From contig JBBRYB010000010.1 in the NCBI GenBank assembly GCA_038238115.1, positions 1 through 64,000 of the forward strand: a DNA stretch of 64,000 bases, written 5' to 3'. Under the pieces are notes generated by a model that was given only the letters and a program-made list of their open reading frames with translations, was not told where the DNA came from and searched no databases. This document shows positions 1 to 8,908 of the stretch, one piece after another; positions within the stretch are counted from its first letter, which is position 1; every line of letters starts with the position of its first letter. This stretch comes from JBBRYB01 sp038238115 (GTDB lineage: Bacteria > Actinomycetota > Actinomycetes > Propionibacteriales > Nocardioidaceae). The position numbers were made by a program, and so were the translations under genes.

Positions 1-87
1 AAAATCTTCTTGTGCCGTCCGGTGACGCCGGGTCTCTATGCTCCGTCGAGGGCGTCTACTAGCCGGGCGCGGGGATCATGTTGTTGG

Positions 88-1554
88 CCCTTCATTGTTG
101 CCGACACTGTGGTCGAGCACGAGGACTAGATTTGTTCCTTGCCCTGATGATCCCCCCGGGACGGCACGTAGTTGCTGATCGGGAACGGGTGCTGAGGGGA
201 GCTGAGAACGATGCTCAGTGAATCGGTGGACGAGGAGCAGGTCATTGCCCGGGTGGCTGCAGTGGACGTCGGCAAGGCCGAGCTGGTGTGCTGCGTGCGG
301 GTCTCAGGAGCAGGTGCTGCGAAGAGGTGGCTGCAGGAGGTCTCGACGCATTCGACGATGACCCGGTCGTTGGCTGACTTGGCCAATCATCTGGTCGATC
401 TGCGGATCGAGCGAGTCGTGATGGAGGCGACCTCGGACTACTGGAGACCGGTGTTCTACCTGCTGGAGGCCCATGGTCTGGAGCCGTGGCTGGTCAACGC
501 CCGCGACGTCAGGCATCTGCCAGGACGACCGAAACCGATGTGCTGGACGCGGTCTGGTTGTGCAAGGTCGCGGAGCGGCAGATGCTGCGCCCCAGTTTCG
601 TTCCGCCCCGGCCGATCCGCCAGCTGCGAGACTTCACCCGCTACCGGATCGACCTGGTCGGGGTGCGGACCGCGGAGAAGAGCCGGGTCGAGAAACTGCT
701 CGAGGACGCCTGCATCGAGCTGTCGGTTGTCGCCTCGGACATCTTCGGTGTCTCCGGACGGGCGATGATGGCGGCGTTGATCGCTGGGGAACGCGACCCG
801 AAGGTGCTTGCGGAGATGGCCCGGACCCGGATGCGCGTCAAGATCCCGCAGCTGGTGGAGGCCTTCACCGGCCACTTCGATGACCATCACCGGTTCCTGC
901 TGGCCCAGATGCTGGCACGTATCGACGGGATCGACGCCGATATCGCGGTGCTCGACACCCAGATCGAGACGCTCCTGACCCCCTTTCGCCCAAGCGGTGG
1001 AGCGCCTCGATGAGATCCCCGGTATCGGACCGGTCGCGGCCGCCGTCATCATCGCCGAGATCCGGCTCGACATGACCCCGGTTCCCCACCCCCGGACACT
1101 TGTGCTCGTGGGCGAAGTTCTCCCCCGGTGTGAAGTCCTCGGCCGGCAAGAACAAGGGCAACGGGTCAACCGGGCACGGCAACCGGTATCTCACCCGGAT
1201 CCTGGGCGAGGCCGCCGTGATGGCTGGACGCAGCGACACATTCCTCGGCGAGCGTTACCGCAGGATCTCCCGACGCCGTGGGAAGAAGAAGGCCATCGTC
1301 GCGGTCGGCCGCTCCATGCTGGTCATCATCTGGCACCTGCTCGCCGACCCCGAGACACGCTTCAACGACCTCGGCGCCGACCACTTCACCCGACACGTCA
1401 ACACCGACGCCAAGAAGCGCAACCACATCCGCCAGCTCGAAGCCCTCGGCTACACCGTCACCCTCGAACCCGCAGCCTGAACCGTCGCCAGCAAACTGTC
1501 CCGGCTCCGCCGGAAGCCATCGCCTGCCCACTCACCCTTCATTTTCGGACTAGA
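88..1554 (+). mobile_element. IS110-family insertion sequence remnant (tentative ends)
   Basis: The element is defined by the broken IS110 transposase inside it. IS110 elements lack classical terminal inverted repeats and carry long non-coding ends that encode a guide (bridge/seek) RNA. The 210 bases before the coding region and about 130 after it would be those ends. Two short words occur in the same order on both sides: CCCTTCATT at 88-96 and 1535-1543, and GGACTAGA at 123-130 and 1547-1554. I used these as provisional limits, but they could be chance. The right side abuts a tRNA-Gly gene. Confidence 0.35.
211..1480 (+). pseudogene. IS110-family transposase, disrupted by three frameshifts
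   Basis: Read across three frames this gives a nearly full-length IS110 transposase of about 420 residues. The N-terminal RuvC-like DEDD domain shows DVGK near the start, MEATSDYW, and a DVLDA motif. The C-terminal Transposase_20 region shows GIGPVAAAVIIAEI, then a WAKFSPG/SSAGK stretch where the family's catalytic serine lies. The reading frame changes near 532 (one base short at CCGAAACC), near 988 (one base extra after CCCTTT) and near 1083 (in a C-rich run). All three are single-base and homopolymer-associated. The start at 211 is ATG after a GGGGAGC stretch. The gene is unlikely to give active transposase as it stands. IS110 enzymes normally recombine DNA using an RNA guide from the element's own non-coding end. 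Confidence 0.85.
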
Positions 1555-1616
1555 GACTTCCAAAGGGGAGTCTGGCTGGGACTGTGAAACGCCGTCTGAC
1601 CTGCGATTACGCCTGG

Positions 1617-1687
1617 AGCGGGTGACCGGGATCGAACCGGCATGGCCAGCTTGGAAGGCTGGGGCTCTACCATTGAGCTACACCCGC
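1617..1687 (-). tRNA. tRNA-Gly (anticodon TCC)
   Basis: On the minus strand a full cloverleaf can be drawn: acceptor stem GCGGGTG pairing with CACCCGC, a D-arm with AGCTCAATGGTAGAGC, anticodon stem CCAGC/GCTGG with loop CTTCCAA (anticodon TCC), and T-arm GGTTCGATCCC. Length is 71 nt with no encoded CCA. The gene sits directly beside the IS110 remnant. Confidence 0.95.
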
Positions 1688-1854
1688 GTACGTCGATCGA
1701 GGCTTGACCCGCACAAGGGCTCACACCCTGACGGCACGTCGCTCACATGGTGTCACGAGTCTTGTCCGATCAGCCAATCCAGCGCTGAGTCGCGCACCTG
1801 TGTCGTGAGACGGTCATTCGCCGAGGCGTCGGACAACCTGCAAGCCTGGACACC

Positions 1855-2448
1855 ATGACCGTCACCGTTCGGGCGCCGACGGCCGACGACGCGGAGGCGC
1901 TGGCACGCATCAACATCGAGGCGTGGCGCGACGCCTACACCGGGATCGTCCCGAAGGCACGCATCGACGCTATGCAGCCCGCGACATACCGCGAACGCTG
2001 GACCGACAACATCGCCAACGCGGAGCCCGGTGTCGCATTCTTCGTGGGGGAGTTGGACGGCGTGGCGGCGGGCTACGGGATCGCGGGCGCCTATCGACCG
2101 CAGGAGGACGCCGACGAGGAACGGCCAGTCGGGCTCGGCGAACTGTTCGCGATCTACGTCGACCCACCTCGACAGAGGCGCGGGGTCGGCATCGCGATCC
2201 ACGATGCGGTGCTCGGCTGGTTGGCCGCCGCAGGATACGGCGAGGCGGCGCTCTGGGTCCTCGCAGCGAACGCCCCCAGCATCGCCTGGTACGGCGCCCG
2301 GGGCTGGCGGCGCGACGGTGCAACCAGTCGGTGGGAGGCGGCGGGAGAGCGGCTGCTCGAGGTTCGGATGCGCCTTACATTGCGGGAGGTGACCTCCACC
2401 CGAGCCGGCCGCGCGCCGCCGACGGTCTCGTCTAGACTCGGGCGCTGA
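1855..2448 (+). CDS. GNAT family N-acetyltransferase
   Basis: A 197-residue protein of the GNAT fold, expected to transfer an acetyl group from acetyl-CoA to an unknown amine. The acetyl-CoA pyrophosphate loop is visible as QRRGVG around residue 104, after the beta4 strand LFAIYVDP. A typical late segment, NAPSIAWYGARGW, matches motif B with the conserved tyrosine. The N-terminus (VRAPTADDAEALARI) is typical, which supports the ATG at 1855. No clear Shine-Dalgarno is present. The gene lies alone between two tRNA genes. The last 25 residues are Arg/Ser-rich and outside the domain. The substrate cannot be told from sequence. Confidence 0.85.
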   Translation: MTVTVRAPTADDAEALARINIEAWRDAYTGIVPKARIDAMQPATYRERWTDNIANAEPGVAFFVGELDGVAAGYGIAGAYRPQEDADEERPVGLGELFAIYVDPPRQRRGVGIAIHDAVLGWLAAAGYGEAALWVLAANAPSIAWYGARGWRRDGATSRWEAAGERLLEVRMRLTLREVTSTRAGRAPPTVSSRLGR

Positions 2449-2478
2449 CACCGACAGCCGACAATCGACAGCTGACAC

Positions 2479-2551
2479 CGGGGCGTAGCGTAGTGGCTAG
2501 CGCGCCTGCTTTGGGAGCAGGAGACCGCAGGTTCGAGTCCTGTCGCCCCGA
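2479..2551 (+). tRNA. tRNA-Pro (anticodon TGG)
   Basis: Acceptor stem CGGGGCG pairs with CGCCCCG. The anticodon stem CCTGC/GCAGG has loop TTTGGGA, anticodon TGG. The T-arm contains GGTTCGAGTCC. Length is 73 nt, and the discriminator A is followed by an encoded CCA (2552-2554). Confidence 0.95.
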
Positions 2552-2689
2552 CCACGTTTCCCACGGACCACCTCAGACCTCCGATTCCCCCAGTACGGCG
2601 AGGCGACGAAACCACTCGTCGGCGCGGCCGTCGAACGGTGGTTGGCCGGCTCGCAGAGCCTGCCTCACGTCCCCACAGGACCGGTTCAC

Positions 2690-3130
2690 CTAGGCGACGA
2701 TTTCCGATGGATAGCCCAGGCTGACCTGGTGCTCGGCGAACTCAGCCTCGTCGTCCACCTCGACTCGGCCGCTCCACCGCTGCACGACGTCCAGGTCCAG
2801 GTCGACCATCGTCACGCGTGCGTCGCTCCACTGCGCGACAGTGGTGATGTCGACGTACGTCGAGCAGCTCGCCAACTCGGGACCGTCGATCCACTCGTTG
2901 AAGGAGGCTATGTAGCCAGCCGCTGGGGGCACGACCATGACGGTGGCGTAGGGAATCACCATATCGTGGCCGGGTCTCGTCAGCCGACGGCCCTTGAAGG
3001 CACCGACCCATGTGCCGCACTGATCAGTGCCGAGCAGCCTGAGCTCGGACTCCCAATGCTTGCCGCCGCCCCACTTGGTGAAGGCCACCAGCACCCGTGC
3101 GCCCGTCGACGAACCTAGCAAGGCGATCAC
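2690..3130 (-). CDS. DUF402 domain-containing protein
   Basis: A protein of up to 146 residues matching the DUF402 (FomD-like) family: FTKWGGGKHWE near the start, a GTWVG segment, YVDITT, then VTMVDLDLDVV and EFAEHQVSLGYP near the end. Family relatives hydrolyse nucleoside di/triphosphate-type substrates using metal-binding acidic residues, and DLDLD fits that site. The first available start is GTG at 3130. GTG codons at 3094 or 3088 sit closer to where family members usually begin, so the true protein may be 12-14 residues shorter. No ribosome binding site decides between them. The gene is divergent from tig. The cellular substrate is unknown. Confidence 0.75.
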   Translation of the reverse strand: MIALLGSSTGARVLVAFTKWGGGKHWESELRLLGTDQCGTWVGAFKGRRLTRPGHDMVIPYATVMVVPPAAGYIASFNEWIDGPELASCSTYVDITTVAQWSDARVTMVDLDLDVVQRWSGRVEVDDEAEFAEHQVSLGYPSEIVA

Positions 3131-3202
3131 CTGTTTCGACGAGGCTGGATCTTCTGAGGACGTCTCGGTCGTCGACGCAGCTGAGAGCCGCCTTCGGACG
3201 AT

Positions 3203-3231
3203 TTCACCGACGCGCGGCCCCCCGTTAGGCT
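3203..3231 (+). promoter_or_regulatory. Predicted sigma-A promoter of tig
   Basis: TTCACC at 3203-3208 and TAGGCT at 3226-3231 are separated by 17 bases, a near-consensus housekeeping promoter. It would give a leader of about 60 nt, ending in the AGGAG that precedes the tig start. Confidence 0.55.
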
Positions 3232-3299
3232 AGAAGCCTTGCCGTCGGAGCTGCATAGCCGTTCGTGCAGCCCATCCCTGACTCGTAGGAGATCCACCT

Positions 3300-4853
3300 G
3301 TGAAGAGCGCCGTCGAGACCTTGAACCCCACTCGGGTCAAGCTGAGCGTCGAGGTGCCCTTCGGGGAGCTCAAGCCGAGCCTCGACGCGGCGTACAAGAA
3401 GATAGGCCAGCAGATCTCGGTGCCCGGTTTCCGCAAGGGAAAGGTTCCCGCGATGGTCATCGACCAGCGCGTAGGTCGCGGTGTCATCCTCGACGAGGCG
3501 ATCAACGACGCGCTGCCCAAGCTGTATTTCCAAGCTCTGCAGGACAACGACATCGTGCCGCTCAGCCAGCCGGAGCTAGATCTCCGCGAGTTCGAGGACG
3601 GAGCCGATCTCAGCTTCACCGCCGAGCTCGACGTCAAGCCGGCGATCACTCTCCCCGACTACTCCAATGTAGAGACCGAGGTAGAGGACTTCGAAGTCGG
3701 CGACGACGAGGTCGACGAGCAGATGGAGTCGCTGCGAGAACGCTTCGGCACGCTGACACCTCTCGACCGACCGGCTGCCGACAGTGACTTCGTGACGATC
3801 GACTTGTCCGCAGCCAACAAAGGCGGTGCGCAGATCGAGGAAGCGCAGGCCACCGGCATGAGCTACCAGGTCGGGCGCGGCGTCCTGCTCGAGGGACTCG
3901 ACGAGGCGCTGATCGGGATGTCGGCCGCCGACGAGAAGACTTTCGAGTCCACGCTTGTGGGCGGCGACCACCAGGGTCAGCTGGTCGACGTCACGGTCAA
4001 GGTGACCGCCGTGCAGGAGCAGCAACTCCCCGAGCTCGACGACGAGTTCGCCCAGAACGCATCAGAGTTCGACTCGATCGAGGAGCTGAGAGCGGACGTC
4101 CGTGACCGGCTCGTCCGCGGAAGCCGCATCGAGCAGGCCAGCGCGGCGCGCGACGCTGTCTTGGAAAACCTGCTCGCGCGGGTCGACATCCCGCTGCCGG
4201 ACGGCGCCGTCGCCGAGGAGCTACAGGCCCGACGCGAGTCCATCGAGCAGCAGCTGGCGTACGCCGGCATGTCCAAGTCCGACTACCTGGAATCCGAGGG
4301 TCAGACCGAGGATGAGTTCGCCGCAGACCTCGACAAGCGGGTACGCGACGCCATGACCGCCCAGTTCCTGCTCGACGAGATCGCGACCGCCGAGGCGGTG
4401 GCCGTTCAGGAGGCCGAGCTCACCCAACACCTGCTCCGGCGCGCGCAGCAGTCCGGCCAGACGCCCGAGGAATACATCCAGCACGCGATGGAGCACAACC
4501 ACGTGCCCGAGCTCGTCGCCGAAGTGCGGCGGGGCAAGGCACTGGCCCACGTCGTCGAGAGCGCCACCGTCAAGGACGCCTCAGGGAACATCGTCGAGCT
4601 CAAGACGCTCCAGCCCGACGGCACGTATGCCGATCCGGCCGAGCTCGAGGCCGCCGCCCTCGCTGCCGAGGCCGCCGAAAATGGCACGGCTGCCGCCGTC
4701 GACCAGGGGGCCGTTGCCGACGAGGCAGCGGGTGCGCCGAGGCAGGACGACAGCGCCACGCCGAGTCTCCCGGCGCAGAGCCCTGACCCGGCCGCTGCCG
4801 TGGTCGGCTCAACGGACTACCTCGACGTGCCAGAAGACGACACACACCGATAA
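3300..4853 (+). CDS. tig: Trigger factor (ribosome-bound chaperone)
   Basis: Trigger factor binds at the ribosome exit tunnel and shelters nascent chains. The ribosome-docking signature GFRKGKVP is at residues 43-50. The FKBP-like peptidyl-prolyl isomerase domain follows at about 155-245 (DSDFVTIDLSA ... ISAADEKTF), then the helical substrate-binding arms to about residue 430. The start is GTG at 3300, fixed by AGGAG eight bases upstream. At 517 residues it is longer than most family members because of an Ala/Glu-rich, low-complexity C-terminal tail of about 85 residues. It heads the protein-quality-control cluster that continues with clpP1, clpP2 and clpX, with two other loci between. Confidence 0.97.
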   Translation: MKSAVETLNPTRVKLSVEVPFGELKPSLDAAYKKIGQQISVPGFRKGKVPAMVIDQRVGRGVILDEAINDALPKLYFQALQDNDIVPLSQPELDLREFEDGADLSFTAELDVKPAITLPDYSNVETEVEDFEVGDDEVDEQMESLRERFGTLTPLDRPAADSDFVTIDLSAANKGGAQIEEAQATGMSYQVGRGVLLEGLDEALIGMSAADEKTFESTLVGGDHQGQLVDVTVKVTAVQEQQLPELDDEFAQNASEFDSIEELRADVRDRLVRGSRIEQASAARDAVLENLLARVDIPLPDGAVAEELQARRESIEQQLAYAGMSKSDYLESEGQTEDEFAADLDKRVRDAMTAQFLLDEIATAEAVAVQEAELTQHLLRRAQQSGQTPEEYIQHAMEHNHVPELVAEVRRGKALAHVVESATVKDASGNIVELKTLQPDGTYADPAELEAAALAAEAAENGTAAAVDQGAVADEAAGAPRQDDSATPSLPAQSPDPAAAVVGSTDYLDVPEDDTHR

Positions 4854-4857
4854 GGCC

Positions 4858-4895
4858 CTGTCCCGGCCGCGGCCGGCCGGTCGCAGCCGGGACAG
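4858..4895. terminator. Bidirectional terminator-like hairpin between tig and pepC
   Basis: A 10-bp perfect stem, CTGTCCCGGC (4858-4867) with GCCGGGACAG (4886-4895), lies five bases after the tig stop and about 40 bases beyond the 3' end of the convergent peptidase gene. There is no T-run, which is usual for actinobacterial intrinsic-type hairpins. Confidence 0.6.
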
Positions 4896-4935
4896 CGCCC
4901 GAGTCGCCAGCCTCCCAAGCGTCAGCGGCCGGCCG

Positions 4936-6297
4936 TCAGCGTGCCAACGCGCCCATCGGGTCCCAAGCCGGCAGCACGATCGGTTCGAGCTCCAGGGCCT
5001 GGTGTAGGTTGGCGGGGAGGGCTTCGCGACGTACAGCGATCTCGAAGACGTGCTCGGCGAACCAGTTGTCGTTCATCGTCCAGAAGCCCTTGTCGGCCTT
5101 GTCGTCTCCCCAGCTGTTCTCCACCCGCCACCGCCTCGGGGCGTCGTGACCGCCGGTCGACGGGACCACGTCGACGCCTGTGAAGAGCATGGCGTGCGTC
5201 ATGAGCGTGTCCTGATGCACGAGGCGGTCGGCCTTGTCCATCGCCAGGTCGGCGTCGTACAGCCCGTCATAGTCATAGAGGCCGGCATCCCAGTAGCCGA
5301 GCTCGCGGTTGCTCATCTTGCCGGTGTCGCAGCCGAACCAGACTGGCTCTCCGCCGACCACGGACCTCATCGCGAGGTCCCTGATCAGCGACATCTCGAC
5401 ATTCAGGTAGACGACCGGCGGAGCGTCAACGACGTTGCCGAGGAACTCGACGGTGTAGGTGCGGCCCACGGGGCTCGACGCGCGAGGATCGTGCACGATG
5501 CACACATAGTCCTCGAGTGGCAGCCCGACGTACTTGGCCGCGAACTCCTGCGGCGTCATCTCCGCATCACGATGGAAGCCCTTGTCCTTGTCCGCCCATT
5601 GCCACTGGACGGTGTCAGGTGGTGTGCCAAGGTGAATCGTCAGGATGCGGTGCGCGACCTCCAGCGCCTCGAGCTTCGAGGCGGTCAGCTGGTCACCGGC
5701 GGCCCCGGCCGCAGCCGCGGCGCGTAGGTCGCGAGCGGTCCGGCGGAGCAGCCGGCCGATCGAGTGGTTCATGCTGCCCGTCTTCGACGACGAGTGCGTC
5801 TCCGGCATCACTGACTTGGGTACGAGGCCGTGTTTGCTGACCAGTGCCACGAACATGTTCCACTGGCCGCCGTCCTCGCCCGGGTTGGCGAGCAGGTGCG
5901 CCACGGTTCGGTCGTCGGCGTCGCGGTCGGCGGTGGCGATGATCGCCTCGAGCCAGTGGTTGGCCTTCTCGAGCTTGTCCCAGAAGAGCAGGTAGTTCTG
6001 CGAGAACTCGAAATCCTTGACGCCCATCGCCTGCGCCGCGCCCACACGCAACAGGTTGAGTCCCGCGAACAGCCAGCACCTTCCGCTCTGCTTCTGGTCG
6101 GTCACCGCCCAGTCGTCGAGCAGGTGCGACATCGAGGGAGCCATCGATGTCACGACCGAGCGGTCGAGGACGATGTCCTCCAGACTCGTCTTCGTCACCG
6201 CGTTCTGGGCGAGTCGGTATGCGGGGTTGGCCTGGAACTGCTTGGCAAACCTCTCGAGGTCGTCGGTGTTGAGGGCGCGGTTAGCGTCGAGGCTCAT
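4936..6297 (-). CDS. pepC: Aminopeptidase C / bleomycin-hydrolase family cysteine peptidase
   Basis: A cytoplasmic papain-fold (C1B) aminopeptidase of 453 residues. The catalytic cysteine lies in QKQSGRCW (Cys74, with the oxyanion Gln68). The catalytic histidine is in LMTHAMLFTGVD and the asparagine in RVENSWG, completing the triad in the expected order. Length equals that of characterised bleomycin hydrolases and PepC. The start is ATG at 6297 because GGAAGGA precedes it by about six bases; an ATG 66 bases further upstream has no such site. It is convergent with tig and divergent from the broken Mut7-C gene. It probably recycles peptides, in keeping with the nearby Clp genes. Confidence 0.93.
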   Translation of the reverse strand: MSLDANRALNTDDLERFAKQFQANPAYRLAQNAVTKTSLEDIVLDRSVVTSMAPSMSHLLDDWAVTDQKQSGRCWLFAGLNLLRVGAAQAMGVKDFEFSQNYLLFWDKLEKANHWLEAIIATADRDADDRTVAHLLANPGEDGGQWNMFVALVSKHGLVPKSVMPETHSSSKTGSMNHSIGRLLRRTARDLRAAAAAGAAGDQLTASKLEALEVAHRILTIHLGTPPDTVQWQWADKDKGFHRDAEMTPQEFAAKYVGLPLEDYVCIVHDPRASSPVGRTYTVEFLGNVVDAPPVVYLNVEMSLIRDLAMRSVVGGEPVWFGCDTGKMSNRELGYWDAGLYDYDGLYDADLAMDKADRLVHQDTLMTHAMLFTGVDVVPSTGGHDAPRRWRVENSWGDDKADKGFWTMNDNWFAEHVFEIAVRREALPANLHQALELEPIVLPAWDPMGALAR

Positions 6298-6463
6298 AGT
6301 GGTCCTTCCAGGCAGACTGTTGCGTGTCGACCTTACGCCCGCGACAACCGCTACGCCCGTCACGCCCGTCCTGGCACCTCACCGTGCCTGCGCTGCTCAT
6401 GTGCAGGCGACAGCGACAGCGTTGCGGTGCCGGGGGCTGGACGAGCGGGAGGATAGTGGGTCA

Positions 6464-7553
6464 ATGATCGGCTTGGAGGTCGACGAGTCACTGCGGATGT
6501 TCATGCCGGCGCGCCGACGTGGCGGATCGGTGGAAATCCGGTACGACGGCACCGCCTCACTCGGCCACCTCGTCCAGTCGATCGGCGTGCCGCTGTCGGA
6601 GGTTGGACGGCTACGCGTGGGGCTCGATCCGGTCGCGTCCCTCGTATCGGCCGCGCGACGGTGACGTCGTCAGTGTCGAGCCGGTCGCGCGCCCGCAGAC
6701 CTGGCCCGGCGGGGCGCCGCGATTCGTGCTCGATGTGCACCTGGGCTATCTGGCGCGGCGGCTGCGGCTTCTCGGCGTCGACGTTCGCTACGACGTCGCG
6801 GCTGACGATGACGAGCTGGCGCGCACTGCGCTAGACGACGACCGAGTCCTGCTGACCAAGGACCGTGGTCTGCTCTTTCGCCGAGCGGTGCTGCACCGGG
6901 CCGCGTATGTGCATGGCCGCGGAGGAGACGAGCAGCTGAGCGACGTACTCGACCGCTACCGTCCGGAGCTTGCGCCATTCACACGGTGTCTGGCCTGCAA
7001 CGGATGGCTGTTCCCGGTCGCGAAGGCCGATGTGGTGGCACTCCTCGAGCCGGGCACCGCCAGGTCCTACCGACTGTTCGTCAAGTGCCAAGCGTGCGGC
7101 CGCGTCTACTGGCACGGCGCGCATGCTAGGCGGCTGATGCGTTGGTCGAGTCCGCAGTCGAGGCCGGACGTGCTCGGGCTCACGCCGCATCACCCGCGGG
7201 GCAGGTGCGGCGCTGAGCCATTGCTGTGCTCGCGTGACGGACACTCGACGCGGACTCACTCGAGGGCTCGCCGGTCGCATACCGCGGAGCGGCGGCGAAG
7301 CACGGTCAGGGCCAGTCGATGCCCGGTGATGACGACGAGCAGCCAGGTTGAGCCGAGCGTGAACGCGACGAGAACGTCGGTCGCCCAAATGGTGGCCCAG
7401 GTAGATGCGGCTCAACCCCATCAACACCGACAGCACCACAGCAAGCACGACTGCTGCGATGCGAACCGTGCGGCTCGCGACCCGGCATACGATCAGGTAG
7501 GCGATCATCGACAAGATCACCCACGTGTTGAGGGTGTGTCCGCTGGGAAATGA
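6464..7553 (+). pseudogene. Mut7-C ubiquitin-like / RNase domain protein, frameshifted
   Basis: The N-terminal part (ATG 6464, GGGAGG upstream) reads as the Mut7-C ubiquitin-like domain (SLGHLVQSIGVPLSEVGRL). One base is missing near 6640, and the protein resumes in another frame at SYRPRDGDVV. It continues through the PIN-like Mut7-C RNase domain (FVLDVHLGYLARRLRLLGVD, VLLTKDRGLLFRR) and the terminal zinc-ribbon (CLACNGWLFPVAKA ... CQACGRVYWHGAH), ending in homology near 7150. The open frame then runs to 7553 through DNA antisense to the next gene, so the native stop also appears lost. Family proteins are predicted RNases of unknown role. Confidence 0.75.
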
Positions 7554-8147
7554 CGGCGACGTCTCGTAGGGCGGCACCGCCAGGGCAGGCGAGGGCCGGG
7601 CGCGGTCGATGGTGTGCTTGCCGACCACCGTCATGACCAGGGAGCCGGTCGCGGCGACGAGCAACAGCAGCACCGGAGTCCACCGTCGTCATAGCCAGGC
7701 CAGCAGCAGCGCCGCGAACACGGCGATGAACGGCATCACCACTGCGGACCCCAGGTCGGTGAAGTCCGTGACGATCGAGTTCCTGGTGGGCGTGCGCCAG
7801 GCGATCATCTGGTTGAGCAAGGGGCGATCGAGCCCGGCCATCCCGTCCTTGTCGTTGACGTTGTCATAGCTCTGGGCGCTCGCCGCGGTCAGGAGGGCGG
7901 CGCCTACGAGGCCGACCAGCGACGTGACGAGCAGCACGACGTACGCCACCCTGGCCTCGTGGGCCTTGTCGCCCACCGTGGACGTTGCGCGCAGTACGGT
8001 CCGGGCGAGGCGTCGGCCGGGCCGGCTCCGCCAGGTGGTCAGCTCCCGCTCGGTGACGCGCTCCCGCCCGGAGCTGGGCTCGGGTTCAGGGCCGCAGGCT
8101 ACGGGTTCGCGCTGCCGGGCGGTGCGTAGCTCCTCGTCCGGCTCCAT
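7256..8147 (-). pseudogene. PAP2-family phosphatase, broken by a nonsense codon and a frameshift
   Basis: A membrane phosphatidic-acid-phosphatase-like gene. Starting at ATG 8147 it reads through a hydrophobic N-terminal half, then meets an in-frame TGA at 7689-7691. The same frame continues with the PAP2 motifs KHTIDRARP, PSFPSGHT and SRIYLGHH. Near 7398 one extra base in a TTTGGG run shifts the frame; the next frame supplies ATDVLVAFTLGSTW and ends with a TGA at 7256-7258. All three catalytic motifs are thus recognisable but cannot be made as one protein. The gene is convergent with the broken Mut7-C gene, and the two overlap. Confidence 0.8.
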
Positions 8148-8245
8148 CGGCTCATCGTGCCTCGACCGTGTGCAGGATGCATGGCAAATGACGCCGCTCG
8201 GCGCGACACCTTGAGCCTTCGATGGCGTGAGCGGCCGGTGAAGGC

Positions 8246-8782
8246 TTAGAGGGGATCGAGGTGGAGGGGTTCGGTTGGGCGACCGTGCTCGATCAAATCC
8301 GCGACCTGGTGGCCGAGGCGCCGAGGCGTCAAAACGACATACCCGTCGGCGCCGGGGTTTGCGGCGTCGTACGTCGCCTGGGCCGCCATCAGCTCGGCGT
8401 AGTCCCACCAGCGCATGGAGTCGAGGTGTTCGGCCAGTAGCTCTTCGACGCTGAGGTGAGGGCGAGGCTCGAACGCGTCGACCTCCACGAGGAAGAACGT
8501 GTCGCGTTGACCGTCCCACTGCGTCATGGGGAAGACGTGCTCCTTCCACCAAATCGGTGAGCCGGGGTTGTCGACGACCAGGCCGAGCTCCTCGCGGAGC
8601 TCCCGCTTCAGTCCCTCGGCGGCGCTCTCGCCAGGGTCGAGGCCGCCTCCCGGGCAGGCCCACAGTCCGGTGGGCAGGTCTTCGCGGCCGCCGAAGTCGA
8701 AGTGCACCAGCAACACCCGTCGGTCGCGGTCCATCACCACCGCCCGGGCTGCCCTACGGATCCGGAGCGGCGGTTGAGGCAC
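8246..8782 (-). CDS. Nudix hydrolase
   Basis: A 178-residue Nudix protein. The Nudix box reads GGGLDPGESAAEGLKREL then REELGL, matching GX5EX7REUXEEXGU with all metal-binding glutamates present. The N-terminal strand RRAARAVVMDRDRRVLLV is typical. Such enzymes hydrolyse nucleoside diphosphates linked to another moiety. The substrate is not predictable here, although family members with this architecture include nucleotide-sanitising and alarmone-cleaving enzymes. It is divergent from clpP1, with about 125 bases between the two starts holding the clpP1 control region. Confidence 0.9.
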   Translation of the reverse strand: MPQPPLRIRRAARAVVMDRDRRVLLVHFDFGGREDLPTGLWACPGGGLDPGESAAEGLKRELREELGLVVDNPGSPIWWKEHVFPMTQWDGQRDTFFLVEVDAFEPRPHLSVEELLAEHLDSMRWWDYAELMAAQATYDAANPGADGYVVLTPRRLGHQVADLIEHGRPTEPLHLDPL

Positions 8783-8842
8783 CGAGCGAGTCTAGGGTGC
8801 GGGCCGCGACCCGGCGCCGTGGGCCGGAGGCGACCAACGGTG

Positions 8843-8856
8843 CGCTCTGGGCGAAC
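8843..8856. promoter_or_regulatory. Predicted ClgR-type operator upstream of clpP1
   Basis: GTGCGC-N5-GCGAAC (core 8843-8856, left half-site beginning two bases earlier) resembles the inverted GTTCGC-N5-GCGAAC site of the actinobacterial Clp activator ClgR. The right half-site is perfect and the left has one mismatch. It is centred about 60 bases before the predicted transcript start, a normal place for an activator. Confidence 0.5.
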
Positions 8857-8894
8857 ACGGCCCCGGCGGCCGTGGCTTTGTCCGACCTGGCCGC

Positions 8895-8908
8895 TAGTGT
8901 CGGTCAGG
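8895..8908 (+). promoter_or_regulatory. Leaderless promoter -10 element of clpP1
   Basis: TAGTGT (8895-8900) lies seven bases before the GTG start at 8908, so transcription would begin at or next to the start codon. No ribosome binding site precedes this GTG. Confidence 0.5.

Noticed and set aside
8557..8907. An N-terminal extension of ClpP1
   Set aside because: The frame is open but unrelated to ClpP, overlaps the Nudix gene on the opposite strand, and contains the promoter and ClgR-like box.
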